Origin: Propionibacteriales bacterium
GTDB taxonomy: Bacteria > Actinomycetota > Actinomycetes > Propionibacteriales > Propionibacteriaceae
DNA length: 6,837 nt
NCBI GenBank assembly: GCA_030453285.1
Contig: JAKDKP010000121.1
Coordinates: forward strand, 1-6,837
Direction of reading: 5' to 3'
Positions 6,261 through 6,837 of this stretch are shown here, piece by piece (the stretch's first letter is position 1; every line of letters begins with the position of its first letter). The notes beneath the pieces are model-generated. The model ran no database searches, was not told the DNA's origin, and saw only the letters and a program-made list of their open reading frames with translations. The translations under genes were made by a program, and so were the position numbers.

Positions 6261-6837
6261 TCAGAGCCGGGCGCGCAGCACAACGACGGTCCGTGGGGGG
6301 ACGTGCAGCGAGCCTGTGACCTCGTCGCCACCGAATTCGTCGGGTTCACCGGTGTGCGCGACCACGCTCCAGGCTTGGGCCCAGGGCTGGCCGGGCAGGG
6401 CGACTTCCAGCGACTCGGTGCCGCTGTGGAACCAGGTCAGGAAGGCCGAATCGGCATCGGAGACGTACATGCCCAGGCAGCGTCGGTTTTCGTCGGCCCA
6501 GTCGCCCTCGTTCATCTCGACATCGATCCCGTTGAACCACGCCAGGTCCTTGCGGCCGGTGGGGGTGCCGTCGGCCGCCAGCACCTCGGCACCGTGGCGG
6601 TATTCGCCGGGGCGCCACGACGAGTTCTCCCGCCGGAGATGCAGCAGCGTACGAGTGAGCTCCAGCAGATCGCCCCACTCCTCCCGCTTGTCCCAGTGCA
6701 CCCAGGAGATCTGCGAGTCCTGGCAGTAGGCGTTGTTGTTGCCCTGCTGCGTACGACCGAACTCGTCGCCGGCGGTCAGCATCGGGACACCGGTCGCGAT
6801 CGCCTGGGTGGCCATGATGTTCTTCGCCTGACGGTGA
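6261..6837 (-). CDS. glgX: Glycogen debranching enzyme GlgX, C-terminal part, 5' end beyond window
   Basis: GlgX hydrolyses alpha-1,6 branch linkages in glycogen trimmed by phosphorylase. The frame is open through the right edge; 191 residues to the TGA at 6263 are visible. The diagnostic block AGDEFGRTQQGNNNAYCQD is at fragment residues 22-40, followed by ISWVHWD, typical of GlgX/TreX isoamylases. The fragment ends with the C-terminal beta domain (NGIDVEMNEGDW, LGMYV, FLTWFH, PPRTVVVLRARL). The GH13 catalytic triad lies upstream and cannot be checked. The family is about 650-720 residues, so roughly a quarter is seen. An ATG at 6815 is internal and is not the start, because conserved residues (AKNIMATQAI) run straight across it. 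The gene precedes glgE in the same direction, separated by 119 bp with an apparent separate promoter, so it may not share one transcript with glgE. Confidence 0.93.
   Translation of the reverse strand, partial: HRQAKNIMATQAIATGVPMLTAGDEFGRTQQGNNNAYCQDSQISWVHWDKREEWGDLLELTRTLLHLRRENSSWRPGEYRHGAEVLAADGTPTGRKDLAWFNGIDVEMNEGDWADENRRCLGMYVSDADSAFLTWFHSGTESLEVALPGQPWAQAWSVVAHTGEPDEFGGDEVTGSLHVPPRTVVVLRARL

Noticed and set aside
5671..6729. Plus-strand open frames spanning the glgE start, the intergenic gap and glgX
   Set aside because: They are mostly antisense to GlgE and GlgX, and no conserved sequence or ribosome binding site is seen.

Overview
The window is high-GC DNA with GC-rich third codon positions, strong AGGAGG-type or leaderless starts and compact spacing. 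Together with a GlgE-type maltosyltransferase and a Mak/Pep2 maltokinase, this points to an actinomycete. A member of the Propionibacteriales or a relative is a guess from overall protein character, not something the sequence proves.

Layout from left to right: (1) 1-1433, minus strand: the 5' two-thirds of glgB (1,4-alpha-glucan branching enzyme), open through the left edge. (2) 1434-1585: a short divergent intergenic region. (3) about 1586-2656, plus strand: a lipoate-protein ligase with the accessory (LplB-like) domain in front of the catalytic domain. (4) 2661-3992, minus strand: maltokinase, whose stop codon lies only 4 bp from the convergent ligase stop. (5) 4003-6141, minus strand: glgE, 10 bp upstream of the maltokinase, with an unusual basic N-terminal tail. 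(6) 6142-6260: a 119-bp intergenic region with a candidate leaderless promoter for glgE and a 15-bp perfect inverted repeat. (7) 6261-6837, minus strand: the 3' end of glgX (glycogen debranching enzyme), open through the right edge.

Four of the five genes form one alpha-glucan metabolism cluster. Maltokinase makes maltose 1-phosphate from maltose and ATP. GlgE adds the maltosyl unit to alpha-1,4-glucan ends. GlgB introduces alpha-1,6 branches. GlgX removes branches during breakdown. No treS (maltose from trehalose) is present between these genes, so the maltose supply must be encoded elsewhere. The lipoate ligase is metabolically unrelated and lies in the opposite orientation between maltokinase and glgB.

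The most unusual points are: a 4-codon mini-ORF that bridges the glgE stop and the maltokinase start by two overlaps; the reversed domain order and 7-codon tandem duplication at the start of the lipoate ligase; the histone-like tail on GlgE; and the inverted repeat next to the glgE promoter. I saw no RNA genes, CRISPR arrays, insertion sequences or obviously new multi-gene system.
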